NCBI RefSeq assembly: GCF_051014685.1
Contig: NC_135056.1
Coordinates: forward strand, 2,914,001 to 2,978,000
Length of the DNA: 64,000 nt
Origin: Ptiloglossa arizonensis
Lineage: Eukaryota; Arthropoda; Insecta; Hymenoptera; Colletidae
Direction of reading: 5' to 3'
Shown here: positions 1 to 12,792 of the stretch, one piece after another
Position numbering within the stretch: position 1 is the first letter of the stretch
Layout of the letters: the number at the start of each line of letters is the position of its first letter
Position numbers and translations under genes: made by a program
The notes under the pieces: generated by a model
Databases searched by the model: none
What the model was told of the DNA's origin: nothing
The model's input: the letters and a program-made list of their open reading frames with translations, nothing else

Positions 1-529
1 TCATGTCACCACAAACGTACAGAAATGGAAACATAAACAAAAGTCTGTATCGAGATACAATCATCTAAGTCTTAGCTAAGTTCACATGTACTCTGAATAT
101 TCAAAGTCGGTTTTTTGACAATAAAGCCTTGAATGAAAAAATGTTATTCTTTACTTTCAATTTGTTTTTTCATGTAGAATCACCCCCTCCTTGGTTGTAC
201 CACCTATGCTAGGACACCCTGCATATATAAGAATATATGTAAAAGATTTTACGGGTATGCTTGTTTTATGTTTTAAAGAATAATTTGTTGAAGTATTAAT
301 TTACTAACAACAAGAGTATAAGACCATTCAGTCACAAATTTAGTTGAAACTTTGCATCTTGATAGATTTGCTCCCCTATTTATGAATATAAACCATCATA
401 TTGGTAGACATTCAATAGTTTTTTAGATTTTCATAATTAAAGTTTTATCAAATTCGATAAATGTAATGTTAGTCACAATGCATACCAAGTCAGATAGTGA
501 TGTAAGAGTAACAATTTGAAATTGTACAT

Positions 530-1081
530 GGTTGTCTAGAGTTTGATTGATTTCCTGTGGATGGAAATATTTTTTTGAAATTCGTCTATTCAAATTCGTA
601 AAATTTTATGCATACTAAACACAACATGTGAGAAATATTTTTGTTCATTATATATATTTTACTTTTAGGCACAATTCACTAAAAACACAATATTTTTATT
701 TATTCACCTTCCTGCACAAAAATTTTAGCAGCTTTGATATTATAAATCTAGTATTGTTAAATATTTATCATTTTGGAATTTTTGTATTTTTATTTATTTC
801 GTATTATTTTTCTTTTGACTTTTTGTATCTTTTTATAACTAGTATTGTTAAAATGTTTACATTTTATATTTACGTTTTATGTATTTTTGAATTTTTTACA
901 TTTTTTTATAACTTCACATATTACATTTCGTATTTTTCATAAAATTAATTTATGAATTACCTCCTAGAAAGTAAAGTTATTTTTGTTTAATATTTAATAT
1001 GCATAAAATTTAATAAATTTAAATAGATAAATCTAAAAAAAAATTTTCGTAAGTCGAGAATCAATCAAACTCTGACCAACC
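530..1081. mobile_element. Non-autonomous element bounded by inverted repeats (MITE-like)
   Basis: The left arm at 530-553 (GGTTGTCTAGAGTTTGATTG) is matched by the reverse complement of 1057-1081 (GGTTGGTCAGAGTTTGATTG), about 22 of 25 bases. The roughly 500 bases between the arms are very AT-rich and low in complexity; an open frame at 628-942 is Phe/Tyr-rich and looks like chance. No convincing target-site duplication was seen, so the superfamily is open (hAT-like ends are possible). The first 500 bases of the window show nothing else. Confidence 0.4.
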
Positions 1082-1084
1082 GCG

Positions 1085-2450
1085 TAAAACACCAAATTGC
1101 TATCTTGCCGCCACTATCCGATTATTTTTTTTTTTCATGAGACTTCCCAGGACTTCCTCAATTTCTTGGAGTGGTATCGAAAGTAATTCCAAATTCCCCA
1201 CATCCGGAACCCCAGGTTCAGTGCTTACTCATTAAAACGCCCATAGTGATCATACTCGTACTATTTCGGAGGGATATCGAAAAGTACATACAACATGACT
1301 TCCGGTGACCCCTCATCTCCTTGAGGTTGGGGGGGGGGGCCTAGGGAGGCCTCTCACGTCCCCTGCCAGCAAACTCGCGGAACTAAACATGACTCTTACC
1401 AGGACACTTGCCCAGTCGGGGCATACTTCCGAGGTGTATTGCACCGTGTCCTAGTTGCCGAGATAATGTCAACAGCCTATTGTAGCTTCTGTTTGGAATC
1501 AAACGATCAATCCCAGTTTAATTTAAATAAGCGTTCCCGTTAATCCGTTGTCGAAGTGTCGTCAACTGCTGCGACTACAAAAAGCACAACTAACAGTTTC
1601 TTAAACGTGATGACTTACCGCACAAGTGTTCATTGAACATTCTAGAAACGATCAACCACCAGAATATTCCGCCGAATATTTAAGATCTATCTGGTAACTT
1701 TGTAATCGTTACTTGCTCATTGTTCCTATCGCGCAACGGATTATTCGTACACCTAAGTTGAACCCCTGTATTTACATACTCGTGCGTTTATATTTGTACC
1801 GGTACGAGCCCGCGAACGTTCAGTTTCGCGATGAAAAAGTTCATACCAGTAACGAATAGCATATCGAGCGAACTCGTCGTAACAGCAATGATCAGTCTTT
1901 GTTTAGAAGTCTCGTCTAAAAGATTCACTTCGACAGGCAGCAGCCTAGTCTTGCAAAGTCTAAAATCGTAATCTCTCTGATTCCCGGGCTGAGCACGGAA
2001 GAGTAGCAAGCAGTCATCCGCGACACAATCCGGGCACTAAACATGATAATGTGAACACTCCAGCTTCTCATCTGTCAGATAAGCTCTCTCGCACCTTTAT
2101 AATTGCATTCGTGTGCTTGTTTGTTGCACTCCAGCAAGCTGTTTTGCGCGCACGGACTCAGAAGTCGTGATTTTTCAGTCCGTACAGAATAGATATTCTC
2201 GCGTTTCGTAAAAAGCAGTATCGTCAATTCAATGTAATATTAGTCGTCTCCATTACATATTGAACTTTAAATAAACTATTTGAGTGTCAGTCCTATCCAC
2301 TGACCCCTCACGGGCTGTAGCATGCCTTGCTTGCTACAATACGGATTTGGCTCACCCGAGGTATTATATATAATGCCAATCATACCGTAGGACTCCTGTT
2401 GGTCGTCGCAATGACCAACTCACAATTCCTTTTTTAGTTTTGTAAATGGT
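1085..2450. other. Moderate-GC stretch of unknown origin, probably repeat-derived
   Basis: Base composition rises here above the AT-rich flanks and stays higher into the LINE remnant that follows. An 11-base G run lies at 1329-1339. A 73-codon open frame on the minus strand (2009 to 1788) was read, but its product was not recognised and no splice or promoter context supports it. The stretch could be the 5' part of the neighbouring LINE or a separate inserted element. Confidence 0.3.
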
Positions 2451-2534
2451 ACGTGACGGTAAGGGGGTTGGGGGTCTTGGTTTAACGACCCGGAGAAGAA
2501 TGGTAACTCTATAAATTATCCTTAATTCTAAGTT

Positions 2535-4080
2535 ATGGCGCGCGGCGATGGAATTTGTGATTTGGGGGGGGGGGGTAATTCCAAGCGACCAATAACAACC
2601 CTGGATTACCTGTCAACCCTCCAGAGTATCTGGGCCTCTCCAGGTACGGTGGCTCTGCTCGGGACAACTGACATTCCGACCTTCTCATGGGACAGATTAT
2701 TGATACCGATATCGAAACTTAAGGGGGGGGGGGGGGCTCCATGTGGCGACCGACGCAGTCGCGTCCACGTCTACTGCTCCCCTGATACTAAATGAGGAGG
2801 AAGATCTCGGAGACGAGGATACCGCTGTTGTACCGGTGTCAACCACCTCAGCGACGCCTGTGAGGTTGGCAGCGGATGGGGCACGTCATATTCATCCCAG
2901 CTGCGCTGGAGATTAGGAACGCGCAGCTTCGGTCGAGGCTGACTGACGCCCATGACCATCTGGACCGGTCGCGGGGTGTATTTGTGGGGCGGTTACGACA
3001 GGGGCGACAGTGCTCCTTCGTCCGCAATGTCGCCTGTGAGTAGCATTGAGCTAAATGCCAAAGACGCTCATAGACATCATGATGACTGCACTCAAGCGAG
3101 AGATACGGGCGACCCTATGCCTGACCTTTGGAGCACTTGCTCAGGAGATTGACCGGCATCCCGGAATCGTCGGGGCGCATGAAGCGGCCGTCGCAGAACG
3201 TTGCCGATATGGCGGTAGCGATAGTGGCGAGGCCAAAAGGCCAAGTGACCGTGGTCCTTCCTAAGGCCATCAATAGCGCCACAAAGTCTGCTGTTACTAC
3301 AGGCAAAAGGAAGCCGTCAGTAGCCGTGGTGATGTTGCCACCGCCACCCTTATTCGGGGAGGCGTGGGCAGAGGTTCTTCGCCGAAAGGCCAAGAAAACG
3401 ACTAAACAGACTGCCCAGCTTGTACCACTGCCCTTGCCGGTGGAAGCTGGCACAATAACGACTATCAAGTAGAAAGCAAAGAGCGTAACGGGAAAGCGAA
3501 AGCCACGTCTAGGGTGCCCCCCAACGACGACAACAATAACGCTGACCATCCGGGAAGCGGGTGGTATCACCTACGAGAATGCGATGAGGATGGAGATCGA
3601 TCGGTGCGATTTAAACACGCGGTGACCGGGGCCCTTGTCCTAGGATCCCGATGGCAGAATAAAGACGGAGCTTTTCAAAACGAGCTTCTCGTCCAACGAA
3701 TGAAGTAGGTTTTAGCCGTTCAGGGAGTCCGGGTTGCCCGGTCCACGAAACACGTGGAGCTCCGCGTGAGAGGGCTGGACGACTCGGTCACTCGGGAGGA
3801 GGTAGCCCTGTCGTTGGCCCGAGTAAACATCGAAGAAATCCAAATGTCCTCCTTCGGCCTGGAGTCGGTTTGGGGCCGGTGTCCTCTTTCTGCAGCCCGC
3901 AAGGTGATAGAGACCGGGAGACTCGTGGTGGGGTGAGTGGCGAAAAAGATAGAAATTTTCGGGTAACGCCCACTTCAATGCTACTGCTGCCTGGTGACAG
4001 AACATGTCACTCCGCGGTAGACCGCAGCGATGTTTGCTATCGCTGCGCTGCTACTTCCAAGTGACCGCTATCTGTGGATC
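2535..4080 (+). pseudogene. R1-clade LINE ORF1 (gag-like) remnant
   Basis: Broken reading frames on the plus strand show the layout of ORF1 from R1/TRAS-type insect non-LTR retrotransposons. Around 3128-3470 a basic linker ends in a GEAWAEVLRRK-type motif. Around 3754-3936 the conserved VRGLDDSVTREEVALSLARV segment is followed by a WGRCPLSAARKV motif. Around 3985-4060 come decayed CCHC zinc knuckles (a DRSDVCYRC motif). In intact elements this protein binds the element RNA. Frameshifts and stops are frequent, so it is not expressed as a full protein. G runs of 12 (2564-2575) and 14 (2723-2736) lie in the 5' part. Confidence 0.7.
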
Positions 4081-4259
4081 TGGTAAGATTTGCCGCACAG
4101 AATGAAGGCAAAAGCTATACACCTCCCTCCCGGTAGAAGAGGCGAGCAGTGAGGCTCGAGCCGTCCCCGGGTCTGAACCCCCAGCTCCTGAGGTTAACTA
4201 GCTCTTCCCCATAGTGGATGAGGGCGAGCCACGTCCCTCGGTGGACCCGATGACCTAGT

Positions 4260-5600
4260 CCACCGAGCTGTTGGTCACGGTTGAGGAGTTAACCGCAGCT
4301 ATCTGAAGGTTAGGAGCGAAAAACACCACCCCAGTCCTGACGGTGTGCCCAGCCGGGGAGTTGCCCTCCACCTGGAAGGTAGCGCGAATCAGGGGGACCG
4401 GATCAGGGGGATACATAAAACCGAAGTACTGGTGATTCATGCATCTCGGGGAAAATCGCCTCCTCTCCCCTGATCCGGTTGGGTGAGGCCATTGCCGAGG
4501 TGAGGTCCCAGATGAGGTATTTGAGGCTAATCCTCGACAGCCACTGGCGGTTTGAGGGGCATTTCCGGTCCCTGGCCCCGCGGTTGGAGAGGTCGGTTAA
4601 TCGGCTCTCTACGCGGGCATGGTCCATTCGGTGGCCCTGTATGGGACCCTCGTATGGGTGGGCGACCTAGCCATTTCCCGACGCAGCCAAACCCTGTTGG
4701 GTCCATAAGCAGCTAGCATTGCGAATCGCCCCTTATCCTATGAGGCTGCAATCCTCTTATCAGGAGTACCCGCGCTGGACTTGCGAAGGGACTCGCAGCG
4801 GCTTTAGTGGAAAGTCGTGGCAAGAGGTGATCCTGACGGGGCGGTAGATGGAAGCCCTCAGACGTCAGGCCCGGCAGTCTATGCTGCTGCGGCAGCAGTA
4901 GCGACTGGTCGAACCGACATTCGACCAGTAGACTGTCGAGGCTATCCGGCCACTCCTGTTAGAGTGGCTAGGTAGAGCTTACAGCTCCCTCACCTACCGT
5001 ATGGTGCAGGTGCTGTCCGGGCATGTATGTTTTGGGCAATATCTGCGCCACATAGGTAAAGAGGCTGGCACTGTCCACAGACCAGGACACGGCGCAGCAC
5101 ACCCTGGAAGTGTGGCCAACCTGGACGGAAGAGCGCCGTGTCTTGATTAGGATAAGCGCGGTGTCTTAATCGGCATAATTGGGGCAAATCGCTCGCTGCC
5201 GGGCGTGGTGAGAGTCACGCTCTCAAATCGTAATTTTGCGGAAGGACGCTGTGGGTCGTCGGCAAGAGCAGGGCAGGGACGGTGGTGGGAGGCTCTCCTA
5301 ATCATGGTGAGGAGAGGCACGTTAGTCTCACGCCTCGTACCCCCGCCCCTGCTTCACCCGGGAGATGGTTAACCCCACCAGATGACAGAGCCGCTTTCAG
5401 GAGATTATAACTAAAATAACCGTGTTAACAGCAGATTGTGGCGTTGAAAACCATTTCCAAGCCGTTGTGGCCGCCCCTTGAATAGCGCCCTTCGGAAAGT
5501 TGTGACAGGGTAACGTGGCTCTGCTCCGCTACCAGGCGTGTAGTCGCTGAAGAAAGTGGAAGGGGGCCCTCTTACCACATCCTCTCCCAATGAGAATGTG
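4260..5600 (+). pseudogene. R1-clade LINE ORF2 (reverse transcriptase) remnant with the core deleted
   Basis: Near 4275 a frame resembles the start of the reverse transcriptase domain (VEELTAAI, then a decayed counterpart of the PGPDG motif). It passes at 4440-4480 directly into the region that normally follows the catalytic centre (SQMRYLRLILDSHWRFEGHF at 4512-4571), so the part that would hold the YADD box is missing. At 4850-5110 the frame resembles the C-terminal region of R1 elements (AIRPLLLEWLGRAYSSLTYR, then a GHVCFGQYL motif and a decayed zinc-binding segment). The stretch to 5600 is GC-rich 3' sequence ending near a 19-base G run. Open frames on the opposite strand here are shadows. 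Confidence 0.7.
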
Positions 5601-5625
5601 AGAGAGCGTGGTGACTGTGCTGCAC

Positions 5626-5644
5626 GGGGGGGGGGGGGGGGGGG
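5626..5644 (+). repeat. Poly-G run, 19 bases
   Basis: This is an uninterrupted run of 19 G at the 3' side of the LINE remnant. Runs of 11 (1329-1339), 12 (2564-2575) and 14 (2723-2736) lie upstream on the same strand. Such runs can fold as G-quadruplexes and are prone to length error in sequencing. Confidence 0.9.
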
Positions 5645-5649
5645 CAGTG

Positions 5650-6360
5650 GAAGCTTTAATATTTTTAGTTCCCGATATCCCCCGAGAACGTGCGAGGATG
5701 GCCATCGTGGTGAGTTTTAATGTCCCACCTCAATGTATCAACACAGAGTTGTCTTTTAGAAGATTTCTTCACGATAAAAAGAAAAAGGCTTGGCATCCTG
5801 GTTGCTGGAGTGGGGAATCCCACACACCCTCTAACTTCATCGCAAGGGATTAAGAAAGTTTTAAGAAGATTCCTCCGAGGAAAAAAAAACCATGTCGCAG
5901 CTCTATGCTCACGCATGCTACCATGGACGCGTACATATAAAAATTATAATAATTTTTAAATTCAATTTTAATTTCAATTCAAGCGTAAAATTCAATAAAC
6001 AATAATTTTTTACCAAAACTAAGACCGATTAGCGGCTACATGTATAGGAAAAAATTGTTGAAAATGTTGATTTCTGCAACATATTTCAAAATCATTGAAA
6101 TCGGTGAAACCTGACTTTTTGTAAATAAAGACCGACACTTTTTAATAAAATTATTTTGTTTAATTGCTGTTAAATTATTTCACTTTTTTATATTATTTGG
6201 TGTTCTTAAATATAGATTCGTACATACGATATTACGTAAACTGTGTTGAAAATTGTAACTTACTACAATTCATAACATATTAAAGAAGATATGCGTTTCA
6301 TTTTTTGCAGCATTTTAATCAAATGCATTTATTTAGTACATCTAAATAAAATGACTAAAG
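5650..6360 (+). repeat. Gene-free stretch with a dispersed repeat copy
   Basis: At about 6025-6120 lies a copy of a repeat beginning GCGGCTACATGTATAGGAAA, also found at about 16075-16175 (minus) and 29660-29750 (plus). All three share a GCGGC(T/G)-ATA-GAAAAAGTTGTT core followed by a TCGAAATCG-like block. The family was not identified. The rest of the stretch is AT-rich and shows nothing else. Confidence 0.45.
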
Positions 6361-6363
6361 GCC

Positions 6364-6517
6364 GTCACTGCGGCCATTTCTCCTAACCCTTTTATCTTCA
6401 CACCTTCTACTAAAAATACTATTTTCCGCACCGTTCTTTATCCGCGATTTCAGTGCTTCGCGGGCACGAATCATCTTACGATACAGAATTCCAACAAATT
6501 CACACGTCTATTTAACT
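6364..6517 (-). other. Possible terminal exon or gene fragment, unidentified
   Basis: Reading the minus strand, about 50 codons run from near 6517 to a TAG at about 6360. The product is basic and helix-like, with a segment reading YRKMIRAREALKSRIKNGAE. A TAG that could serve as a splice acceptor lies just upstream, and an AATAAA-type signal follows the stop. The base composition is richer in GC than the flanks, which is why it stands out. No family was recognised; an old retrocopy or repeat fragment is equally possible. Confidence 0.2.
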
Positions 6518-6799
6518 TTATAAGGCTCTGTAGTTACAGTTCGTTGAGGTCACCACATTTAAACTCAGTAGACTGTATATCTAGAATCTTGCATTATACA
6601 ACTCATCGACACATGGACCTTTTATTTGTTAATACTAGAATAATCAGCGATTTATGCAAATATTACGAAATTTAGAAACCTATAACCTATTTTGCACAAT
6701 TACAATCGTTTGCTGATTTGATACATATTTTATATTTCTATGAATAAAATTATAATTTGAAACTAAATTTTTATCAATTTTATTTTATATTTTTGAAAA

Positions 6800-9700
6800 A
6801 TGGTTAATTTAGAAGTATATAAAACAAAACTAGAGGAGATACGTCAGTTTGCACGCGAAAACAATGTTTCAGAGTTCGAAATTGACAAAGCTTTACACAA
6901 CTCCTTTTGTATTCTTAAAACAAGAAACCAAAAATGTAGTGTACTTTCTTGCTTGAAAATCATAATTTTAATTTTGTTTATGGTTATTGTATGTTTTGTA
7001 TCTTTTAATTGGAAATTCTTAGCAATTATAGTAATGAGAAATTTGCAAAATTCTATTTATCCAACTTTGAAATTACTTAGAAAAGTAGCCATTCCAATAA
7101 TTCAACATTATCCTTCTTTATCTGGTATGATTAGGCTATCATTTACTTAAAAATAATAATATTGATAATAAGTTTCAATAACTAAGAATTTATAACACAT
7201 AAACATTATAACAAGAGTTTATAACACATATTACACATAAATTTGAAAATATTAAGTTTTTGTAATTTAATTATAAATAATTTACTCTTGTTTTCGTCCA
7301 AAACATAAAACTTTCTACAAATATACTATAAAATATAGCATAAAGTTACTTAAAACTTATACATTATAAAAACATATTAAAAGATAAATTCCAAAGATTT
7401 TTTCTCATTTAATTTGAATATTTAACACAAAATAATATTGAACTGCAAAATATTAATATTAAAATATAACTTTACATATTATATTAATTATAGCAATTAA
7501 ATTCAAATGTTTATACTCATATTTTTGTAGAATATTATGACGAATGGTGTATATTAGAAAATCCATATTTCTATGTAAATGACATTGATTGTTGGCCTTG
7601 TAACGTTGTACACTTTGTACCTGATTTAACTGGTCACCATATATCTAGATCCTTTAATCCTGGAATTCCTTATACAAAAACAGAAAGTTTGTCAGAAATT
7701 CGTATGGAAAATATACAACAATTATTTTGGGAAAATTTAGAAATATTTGAAAAAGATGCTATGAAAGTATTTTCTAACAACTTGACTTTCAGGTATTATA
7801 GAAATAATGAAATCCAAATATTATTTAAAATAACAAATAAATACATCATTTTCTGCATAGTGTACATGACTTTCTAGAAATATTCGAGATTTCATGGAAA
7901 GTAAAGTAGATGTAAATCCTTCAAAGAATTTCAATAATCACATTACATGGAGAATTAATCGCATGTCAGCAGGAAGAATTTTGAGAAAATTATTTCCAAA
8001 ACCTGAAAGTACTCCATCTTGGTGGGAACAGAGTACCGAGAAATTTATCCTTTTTGATGAACAAAACTCTTCATCTTATTCTTTGGTAAGACATTATTAC
8101 TTTTTACATATTTTTATAAGTTAAAATTGTTGTATTGTGTAACTTATTATTCATTATAGTTATTTTGATTTATAACTATTAATATAATTTAAATTTTAAG
8201 CAAAAAATGATTGTTATGATTAATAAATTGTATTTTTAAAATGACAGCCAAACCCAGAGTGCAGTAATGTTGTGATAAGATGTACAACTGGTACAAGATT
8301 GATAAAAATGATATCAAGCCCAGAATGTACTGGATTCTGTGAACCGATCACAGTATTACTATCTACTGGAAAAACTTGTATGTACTTTAATTTATAGTTA
8401 ATTACCTTGGTAATGTATATGCCAATAATACAATTTTTTTTTAATTATATCGCTTCAACTACTGAAGGTTATTAGCAACTTTTCTTATACTAAAAAGTAT
8501 TTCTTTTATATTCTAGTGTTAATACCTCCCTTTTTATATGAACAAATAAACAATAATAATTTTGTTGAGTTTTGTGTTGCCATTTTTAGCCCTTAGAATG
8601 CTACGGCAAAAATATTGAACAAAGCAAAGCATACAGATTGCACGTGTGAAAAAAAGTCCAAAAGTTCTTTACCATTCTTTCACCTGGTTTTGAAGCATAA
8701 GCAGTTTCCATTTAGAAGTCTAATTGTAGGTGCATATAGCTTAAAAGGGATATTTATGTTTACAGGTCGAAAATTAAGGTCATCTTTATTTTTATGCTCA
8801 ATAATATTTTATTCTATTTGATTAATACATTAAAAATATATTTTTTGGAGAGTAAAATAAAAAAAAACATTAAGTATCAATTTTATTAATTTTATTATAA
8901 GTTATTTTTAAAGCATCTTAAAGAATGTATTTCTGGCATTATAATGTATAATAACGTTGTTATCATTCATAGCTTTTTGTAAATTGATAGTTTATTACGT
9001 AGTTGTCATTTTATGTTAAATATCTCATTTTTGCCATACAATTTTTGGATTTCTTAATATAAAATCAAAATAAATAAAAAACCAAAAAAAAGTTATGATC
9101 GGATGGTAAACCAAATATTTGAAAATGATTATTACAATTTTATTTGAAACGGACAATTTTGAGGTAAACACATTCAAACCTATCGTATAGTACGGTTGAA
9201 CAATTTAACACGCTTTCAAAAATATTCTACAATTTCGTTATTTTTTTTTTTCATTTTTTCACTGTACCCTTGCAACTGGTACCATTGCTCTGTAAAGTTG
9301 GATGGAAGTTTTTTACAACTTATTATTAGTATATAGTCTATAGTTCAATCCTGAATGGGGAGTTAGTAAAATGAAATTCATGTATATTGAAGTTCTTTAG
9401 TAAGTGAGCAAAAATTCAGAAATAAGTTACTGAATAAACTAAACTAATTGTATCATATTCTGCTGTATACTTAAAGGGGTATTCTGATCTAGAAATCCAT
9501 TTTTTATATCGTTTTTAGGATTTTTTGTTTGAAGAAATTATAAAACTTTTGTATAGATTTGTTAAACATCTATTTACTAATATTTGAAGTATAAATTACT
9601 TTTTCAATAAAAAATAGTCAAAATTATACGAGCTGTTTCATTTTATAAAATGTCTTTAAAAAAAGTGTTCTGTTCTGCTAATCTGAAACAAAAGAATAAA

Positions 9701-12700
9701 ATAGTATTTTTTTTAGTATGAATATGGCTATGGTATGTACCAAAATAAAGTAAAAATTTCAATAATTTAAAAACTGGTAGTTCTTTGAAGTTTGGATTTT
9801 GATTCTTTCACCTCTTTTTCATCTACACCATGTTAATAAAATTAGAAAAAATCAAGGTTTATGCGGTAATTGTGCATGTGTACTGAAGATTCTTTTCAAA
9901 TTTAAACTCAATTAGACTAGATGTCTAAACGTTTTGAAAAAAATACTTTCAAAAATTTTCTTCTCAGGTATATATAAATATGTATACTTACAATTAATCT
10001 GCTAATTCAGGGCCATACAATGGATCTTCCTCTTGTTTGAAGAATTCTTACTCTACCAATTTCTCTTCTCTGTAATTGATCCTAGCCATTTTTGCTACTT
10101 TGCTACTTTGAATTACCAATGCTCTGAACAATGTATTCTACAATACTTTTGTTTTAAGAATTCGCATAAATTTCCGTTTTTTAGTCAACAGTTATTTTCA
10201 GTACACAGAATATATATAATATATTATAAAAACCGTTGTTAATTATGCACACAACTAAAAATGTAGCCATTTGGATGATAGCGGTTTCCAAATCGATGTG
10301 TTTAGAAACGAAAATTGAATTTTACTATTGCATTTTCTGCAAATCATCAGTGAAGAAGCAACAAAAAAGACATAGAAAAAATTTAAAATGCAGTATTTAA
10401 ATGTACTGGAAATAATGAATCGTCAAAATCTCTGTTGTTTTGTAAGTTGTTGGCTAATATACTTGGAAGATTGAAGTCTTTCTTCATAGAATATTGGTTT
10501 TTATGAAATTTTTCTATGCTTTGGTCACCCTGCATGGGTACTCTGCTTTCATTCCCTTTCTATCCATTTTTATGTAATGAATATACAAATTTTTCAAGTG
10601 GAATATGTCTATTGAAAACACATCTATTATCCACTGTCTTTGACAATCGCAACTAAACTAAACTTGCTAAATATACGAATATATACCTCAAATGGTCAAA
10701 AGAGGTTTGAAAGAACACTCTTTCTAAAGAAGAATCTTTTGACAATGAAGGTCAAACAAGGACCTGCCATTACAATACAATTGCACATTGACTCCATGAA
10801 TTGTGTTTTTCAAATACATATCTAATTTCATTACTTTTACCAATTAAAATAAATCCTGAGAAGGACGTTTTTGCAGACATACTTGATTGAATTAAATTTA
10901 AAAACAAATCGAATTTATTTAAATTCTGAACTAGAATACATTCTTAATTCTACAAGTTATGTACTGGTGACAGTCCATTTTTCAAAGTAAAATTACATAA
11001 CATAAATATATGTTTCTGAAAATCACACTCAGAATGTTTTATTGGATTATATAACAAATATGTTTAAAATTATAAAATACAGCAAGAGTGTAATTTAGTG
11101 TGGTTTCATAGTGCAAAAATGTGATAAAATTTACACGGGTAGATTTGAAGCAGTGCCTTTAATGTTGCAATGTGTATGACAGATGTGTATGATAGTTAAA
11201 TGCTTGTATATTTGGCTGCATATTTTACTGACTAGTATTTGAAACAGCGCGCTACAAGGAGACTTTTAAATTTTAACTACTCATATCTTAAAACTGAAGC
11301 TACAAATTATAAAACAGTAACAGAATTTTTTATTTCTCATCACATGAAGAATTTTCATATATCAGCTTGTCTCAAAAGCTGCTATAATACTTTGTAATTC
11401 ATCTATGAAATAATGAGCGCTTATAAATAAATTAGATTGTATAATTGAGGAAAACACAAACATTTTAGTAAATTTGGCGAAATTAAAAAATTAAAAATAT
11501 ACATCTAGTTATGCATTGCATATCCAATAGGTAGATTTTAAATTTAAAGCAACAAACTTCTGACCACACAGAACATTCAATAGCGCACTGTTTCGCGCTC
11601 AAAAGCTGTGGTAACACTAGAAGCTACTTCGCAAGAGCTAGCATCTCTACTTAAAGTTCGACAGTATTCAATGAAATAATGAAAGTAGTGATGGAAACAA
11701 GTGTATTGTATAGCATCAACTTTGATCATACAAAATAGTGCTTTTTAAACAAGTTAATCAAATAACTTGTCTATTTTTGAGAATAGAAAAAGTATATTTG
11801 ACCAATCTTGTTCAGTTTCAAGCTGAACTACATCTGATGTTAATATTTCTTTTGTAAGTGGACTTGTAGAGGAGATGCAAAAACCAACTTTGTTTTTTAA
11901 ATGCTTTTGTTTTTTTAAACGAATAATCTTTTACATACTTTCTAATAGAGTACTTTAGGATATGTATAATGATCTATAGTTAAGTGTTACGATGGAAAAT
12001 AATTTATTTCGAGCAATTGAAATAAAATATTATTTTGATAACTTATACTTGATAAAATGAAGACAATAACAATAACAATACTGGTTGTTGATGCTTATAT
12101 ATATGAAAAGCATGGCTTCATACCAAAGAATATACATACAAGTAAAAAATTGAATATGATTGACAGGCGCAAAGTTTTTTTTTTTAATTAACTTTAAAAT
12201 TAATTAGTACGATCAAAAAAAATTGCCATCGAGTTAGTATCAATTATTCAAATCCTGTACCACAAAGAAATATAGTATTTAAACAAAGACTGTGATGTTA
12301 AATAATGTAACTTGTTTTTGATTGATAAATATTAAAAATTGATTTAATTAATAAAAGTGATAACTTCCATTACCAAACCAAATTCTCACATATTACCAAA
12401 AATAAATAAAATTTATTATGTCTTCAGTTTATAAAATTTGATGCGAAAGAGAATTAGATCATTTTTTACCAAAAATGTGAGCCTGCAGCTCATACATTAA
12501 GGGATTAAATAAATTAATTAATTTCAAGTTAATTATGTGAATCATCTATTTTTATTCTTGATAAATATTTTTAACAAAAAGTTTATTTCATATTTATTTT
12601 ATTTAATAAACAATAGATTAAATTATAGTTTGCTTGAATTGTTCATATACTATTTAATATTGTTTGTCAATTTACGATTTAAATTACATTCTTTTTTCAG

Positions 12701-12792
12701 TGTGGTACAATTGGTGGTACTGGCGACCAATCAGCCTTTCAGCTTTAAATTCAACTAGTATCTCCATTAACTACATGACTTCCTTTTGCTAA
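6800..12792 (+). CDS. C6orf89/BRAP-like single-pass membrane protein
   Basis: Five coding exons with GT-AG borders and consistent phases: 6800-7124, 7531-7792, 7878-8085, 8248-8377, 12701-12792. They total 1017 nt (338 residues); human C6orf89 is of similar length. The N-terminus has a short helical domain (residues 1-45), a single hydrophobic segment at about 51-72, then a lumenal-type region with paired Cys (CWPC; later ECTGFC) and a WRINRMSAGRILRKLFP motif that aligns with the WRRPLNRSQMLRELFP motif of vertebrate C6orf89 (bombesin receptor-activated protein). The last exon encodes LWYNWWYWRP and ends in TGC TAA. Family members are Golgi/ER-associated and poorly understood, with a proposed link to histone deacetylase activity in vertebrates. 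The last intron (4323 bases) is much larger than the others, so a nearer alternative terminal exon cannot be excluded. Confidence 0.8.
8378..12700 (+). other. Large last intron of the C6orf89-like gene
   Basis: The donor is GTATGT at 8378 and the acceptor is TTTTTTCAG ending at 12700. The content is AT-rich. The one recognisable item is a TTAA-flanked end at 9471 that matches the terminus of the MITE at 52024. The short open frames inside (for example 10033-10242 and 12537-12758, the latter overlapping the last exon in another frame) have no support. Confidence 0.6.
9471..9525 (+). mobile_element. Solo end of a piggyBac-type MITE
   Basis: TTAAAGGGGTATTCTGATCT at 9471 matches the left end of the element at 52024 (TTAAGGGGGTATTCCTGTCT) for about the first 35 bases. 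No matching right end was found in the following kilobase, so this is a truncated or rearranged copy. Confidence 0.4.

Noticed and set aside
628..942. A 104-codon Phe/Tyr-rich protein
   Set aside because: It lies within AT-rich low-complexity DNA between inverted repeats and has no coding character.
5626..5644. Telomere-like G-rich sequence
   Set aside because: It is a plain G run without TTAGG or related repeats.
7531..8377. SUN-domain protein as identity of the gene at 6800
   Set aside because: The early membrane segment suggested it, but the WRINRMSAGRILRKLFP block and paired-Cys regions match C6orf89 instead.
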